Of a stretch of 64,000 bases of DNA, positions 61,734-64,000 are shown piece by piece. The position numbers and the translations under genes are program-made. How positions within the stretch are numbered: position 1 is the stretch's first letter; every line of letters begins with the position of its first letter. The stretch is from Sphingomonas sp. UNC305MFCol5.2 (GTDB lineage: Bacteria > Pseudomonadota > Alphaproteobacteria > Sphingomonadales > Sphingomonadaceae). The notes below the pieces were generated by a model. It had not been told where the DNA came from and did no database searches. It saw only the letters and a list, made by a program, of their open reading frames with translations. The stretch lies in assembly GCF_000712135.1 (NCBI RefSeq), contig NZ_JOOE01000002.1:124001-188000 (forward strand), written 5' to 3'.

Positions 61734-62777
61734 ATGAAGGGTCCGGCGGTTTTCCTCGCCCAGTTCATGGGCGATTCCGCGCCATTCGACACTCTGCCCT
61801 CGGCCGCGCGCTGGATGGCCGACGCGGGTTATGTCGGCGTCCAGATTCCGACATGGGACAGCCGTTGCATCGATCTCGCCAAGGCGGCCGAGAGCCAGGA
61901 TTATTGCGACGAACTCGCCGGCACGTGCCGCGAGGCGGGAGTCGAGATCACCGAGCTTTCGACGCACCTGCAGGGCCAACTGGTCGCAGTGCATCCGGCC
62001 TATGACGTAGCGTTCGATGGGTTCGCACCCGAGGCCTTGCGCGGCAAGCCCGCCGAGCGCCAGGCCTGGGCAGTCGAGCAACTCCATCTCGCCGCCAAAG
62101 CGAGCCGGCGGCTGGGGCTGAACGCGCACGCGACCTTCTCGGGGGCGCTCGCCTGGCCCTATCTCTATCCGTGGCCGCAGCGCCCGGCTGGGCTGGTCGA
62201 GGAGGCATTCGGGGAACTGGCAAAGCGCTGGCGTCCGATCCTCGACGCCTTCGAGGAACAGGGCGTCGACGTCGCCTATGAGATCCACCCCGGCGAGGAC
62301 CTGCACGACGGCGTGACCTTCGAGCGGTTCCTGGCGGGCGTGGACAACCACCGCCGTGCCAACATCCTCTATGATCCCAGCCATTACGTGCTGCAGGCGC
62401 TCGATTATCTGGCGTTCATCGACATCTATCACGAGCGGATCAAGATGTTCCACGTCAAGGACGCGGAGCTCAACCCGACCGGGCGCTCGGGCGTCTATGG
62501 CGGCTTCCAGGACTGGGTCGACCGCCCCGGCCGCTTCCGCTCACTCGGCGACGGCCAGGTCGATTTCGGCGGGATTTTCTCGAAGCTGACACAGTACGGA
62601 TACGAAGGCTGGGCAGTGCTCGAATGGGAATGCTGCCTCAAGCATCCCGAAGACGGGGCGCGTGAGGGCGCGCCTTTCATCGAAGCGCACATGATCCGCC
62701 GCGCGGACAAGGCTTTCGACGATTTCGCGGGCGGCAACGATCCGGGGCTCAATCGCAAGTTGCTGGGGCTGACCTGA
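61734..62777 (+). CDS. TIM-barrel sugar phosphate isomerase/epimerase family protein
   Basis: A 347-residue xylose-isomerase-like barrel protein. Metal-binding residues appear in VDVAYEIHPGEDLHDG (Glu, His), ANILYDPSHYVLQALD (Asp, His), RIKMFHVKDAELNPTG (His, Asp) and YEGWAVLEWECCLKHPE (Glu). Family members isomerise or epimerise keto sugars, including 3-keto-glucose-type compounds. GGGAGGGCGG lies before the ATG. It is 25 bases after the cytochrome c gene and 43 before the transporter, a single operon. Confidence 0.92.
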   Translation: MKGPAVFLAQFMGDSAPFDTLPSAARWMADAGYVGVQIPTWDSRCIDLAKAAESQDYCDELAGTCREAGVEITELSTHLQGQLVAVHPAYDVAFDGFAPEALRGKPAERQAWAVEQLHLAAKASRRLGLNAHATFSGALAWPYLYPWPQRPAGLVEEAFGELAKRWRPILDAFEEQGVDVAYEIHPGEDLHDGVTFERFLAGVDNHRRANILYDPSHYVLQALDYLAFIDIYHERIKMFHVKDAELNPTGRSGVYGGFQDWVDRPGRFRSLGDGQVDFGGIFSKLTQYGYEGWAVLEWECCLKHPEDGAREGAPFIEAHMIRRADKAFDDFAGGNDPGLNRKLLGLT

Positions 62778-62820
62778 CGACACGACGCGGGCAAGAACGA
62801 TAAGGGAGGGGAGCCAAGAA

Positions 62821-64000
62821 ATGGCCACGACATTGAACAAGGGACGGCTGTTCTGGCTGGGCGTGCTGGCCCTGTTCACCGCCGCGTCGAGCCTTGCGAT
62901 CCGCGGCGCGATCGCCAGCGGGCTCAAGGCCGAATGGATCGATCCGATCGCTCCGCTGCAGGCCGGCGAACTGCTCGCCGCCGCATTGGGCGCGGCGTTC
63001 CTCAGCTTCGCGATCACGTTGTTCGTCGCCAGCGCGCTGCTCGATCAGATCGGCATGAAAAGGTGCCTGCTGGGCGCGGGCTTCTGCTTCATCTTCGGCC
63101 CGCTGCTGATCGTCACTGCGGGCCATCTCGCGACGGGCATGACGGTCTATACGATCGTCTGGCTCGGCATGCTGCTCAGCGGCATCGGCTGGGGGCTGAC
63201 CGAGGCGGCGATCAATCCGCTGACCGCGCAGCTCTATCCCGAGGACACCACGCACCGGCTCAACGTGCTGCACGCCTGGTTCCCCGGCGGCATCATCGTC
63301 GGCGGGCTGGTCGGCTTCTTCCTCTCGGCGACCTTGCCGTGGCAGGGCATCATGGCGCTGGTGATGATCCCCGCCGTCGCGACCGTCGTGATCGCGGCGA
63401 CCACCACTTTCCCACCGCCTTTGCGCAGCGAAACCGGCGTGAGCTTCGGCGAGATGGTGAGCGAAGTGTTCCGCCGCCCCAGTTTCTTCATCTGGTTCGG
63501 CGCGATGTTCCTCACCGCTGCGTCCGAACTGGCCCCCGGCCAGTGGATCGACGTCGCTCTGTCGAACCGCGTCGGCATGCGCGGCATCCTGCTGCTCGTC
63601 TATGTCAACGCGCTGATGTTCGTGTTCCGCCATTTCGCGGGCCGGCTGGCGAGCAAGATCTCGAATCCCGGATTGCTCTGGGTATCGAGCCTGCTCGCCG
63701 CGATCGGGCTGTTCATGCTGAGCCAGGCGCAGTCGCCGGTGGCGGCGGTCCTCGCCTCGACGGTGTGGGGGCTCGGCGTCTGCGTGATGTGGCCGACGAT
63801 GCTCGCTTCGGTCGCCGAACGCTATCCGCGCGGCGGATCGTGGGCGATGGGGCTGGTCGGATCGGCGGGGGCGCTCTCCAGCTTCTTCGTGCTCCCGCTG
63901 CTGGGCGCGATGTTCGACAAGGCCAAGATCGAGTTCGCCGGCGGGCCCGAAGCGTTCGCGAAGCTGGCCGGCGCGGCGAAACTGGCGGTCGAGGATGCGG
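62821..64000 (+). CDS. MFS sugar transporter, truncated by the window end
   Basis: The first 393 residues of an MFS permease; no stop before 64000. Helices start at LFWLGVLALFTAASSLAIRG; LLSGIGWGLTEAAINPLTAQ and LNVLHAWFPGGIIVGGLVGF are typical of FucP-like/sugar symporter proteins; later AMFLTAASELAPGQWIDVAL and SVAERYPRGGSWAMGLVGSA. AGGGAGGGGAG precedes the ATG at 62821. In this operon it would import the glycoside or keto-sugar handled by the upstream enzymes. Confidence 0.9.
   Translation, partial: MATTLNKGRLFWLGVLALFTAASSLAIRGAIASGLKAEWIDPIAPLQAGELLAAALGAAFLSFAITLFVASALLDQIGMKRCLLGAGFCFIFGPLLIVTAGHLATGMTVYTIVWLGMLLSGIGWGLTEAAINPLTAQLYPEDTTHRLNVLHAWFPGGIIVGGLVGFFLSATLPWQGIMALVMIPAVATVVIAATTTFPPPLRSETGVSFGEMVSEVFRRPSFFIWFGAMFLTAASELAPGQWIDVALSNRVGMRGILLLVYVNALMFVFRHFAGRLASKISNPGLLWVSSLLAAIGLFMLSQAQSPVAAVLASTVWGLGVCVMWPTMLASVAERYPRGGSWAMGLVGSAGALSSFFVLPLLGAMFDKAKIEFAGGPEAFAKLAGAAKLAVEDA

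Noticed and set aside
1..64000. Search for tRNA, rRNA, CRISPR arrays, insertion sequences and prophage genes
   Set aside because: No cloverleaf-like tRNA, no regularly spaced direct repeats, no transposase or integrase frame was seen in the intergenic regions; the only repeat element is at 55610-55713.

Overview
The window looks like chromosome from a high-GC alphaproteobacterium of the Sphingomonadaceae (Sphingomonas-like). This rests on large TonB-dependent receptors beside glycoside hydrolases, a type B PutA paired with an Lrp-family activator, the Caulobacter/sphingomonad order of Tad genes, and DUF1080/Gfo-Idh-MocA sugar genes. I see no rRNA, tRNA, CRISPR array, transposase or phage gene. 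The long antisense ORFs are high-GC shadows.

Left arm (1-18.6 kb): carbohydrate uptake and degradation. A FadR-type regulator is followed by a xylan-type module: secreted esterase, a receiver-less LuxR fragment, a 997-aa TonB receptor, a GH43 beta-xylosidase and a LacI-type repressor, with LacI-like palindromes in the divergent receptor/GH43 promoter. Next come a zinc sugar/polyol dehydrogenase, an IclR regulator, an alpha-L-fucosidase (GH29) and a GH2 beta-galactosidase. A MarR/VOC divergent pair, a LysR regulator, an aldo/keto reductase and an MFS exporter follow.

Middle (19.8-48.7 kb): a surface-attachment region. Two GT-C-like multi-membrane proteins and a DUF2569-like protein precede a complete Tad (Flp) pilus locus: twin flp pilins, cpaB, cpaC, a small lipoprotein, three TadE/G-type proteins, cpaE, cpaF, tadB, tadC, two TPR proteins and the prepilin peptidase cpaA. 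A NarL-type histidine kinase/response regulator pair separates it from an expanded Csu-type chaperone-usher operon read leftwards: seven spore-coat-U-like subunits, chaperone, usher and two-domain tip protein, with one extra subunit-like gene on the opposite strand. Both pilus promoter regions are AT-rich and share short inverted-repeat motifs.

Right arm (48.7-64 kb): putA and its divergent Lrp-type regulator; a small CxxC protein; a Pro/Ala-rich secreted protein; an MmyB-type XRE regulator; a Tat-exported amidohydrolase; an intergenic inverted-repeat element; a siderophore-type TonB receptor with a PepSY membrane reductase; and a sugar cluster (DUF1080 protein, Gfo/Idh/MocA oxidoreductase, cytochrome c, TIM-barrel isomerase/epimerase, MFS transporter cut by the window end) that fits the 3-keto-glycoside route. 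A perfect LacI-type palindrome sits in the promoter of the oxidoreductase.

All functional calls come from reading the translated sequence and recognising motifs; no database search was possible. Several start codons were moved inward from the longest reading frame because of clear Shine-Dalgarno (SD) sequences or signal peptides.
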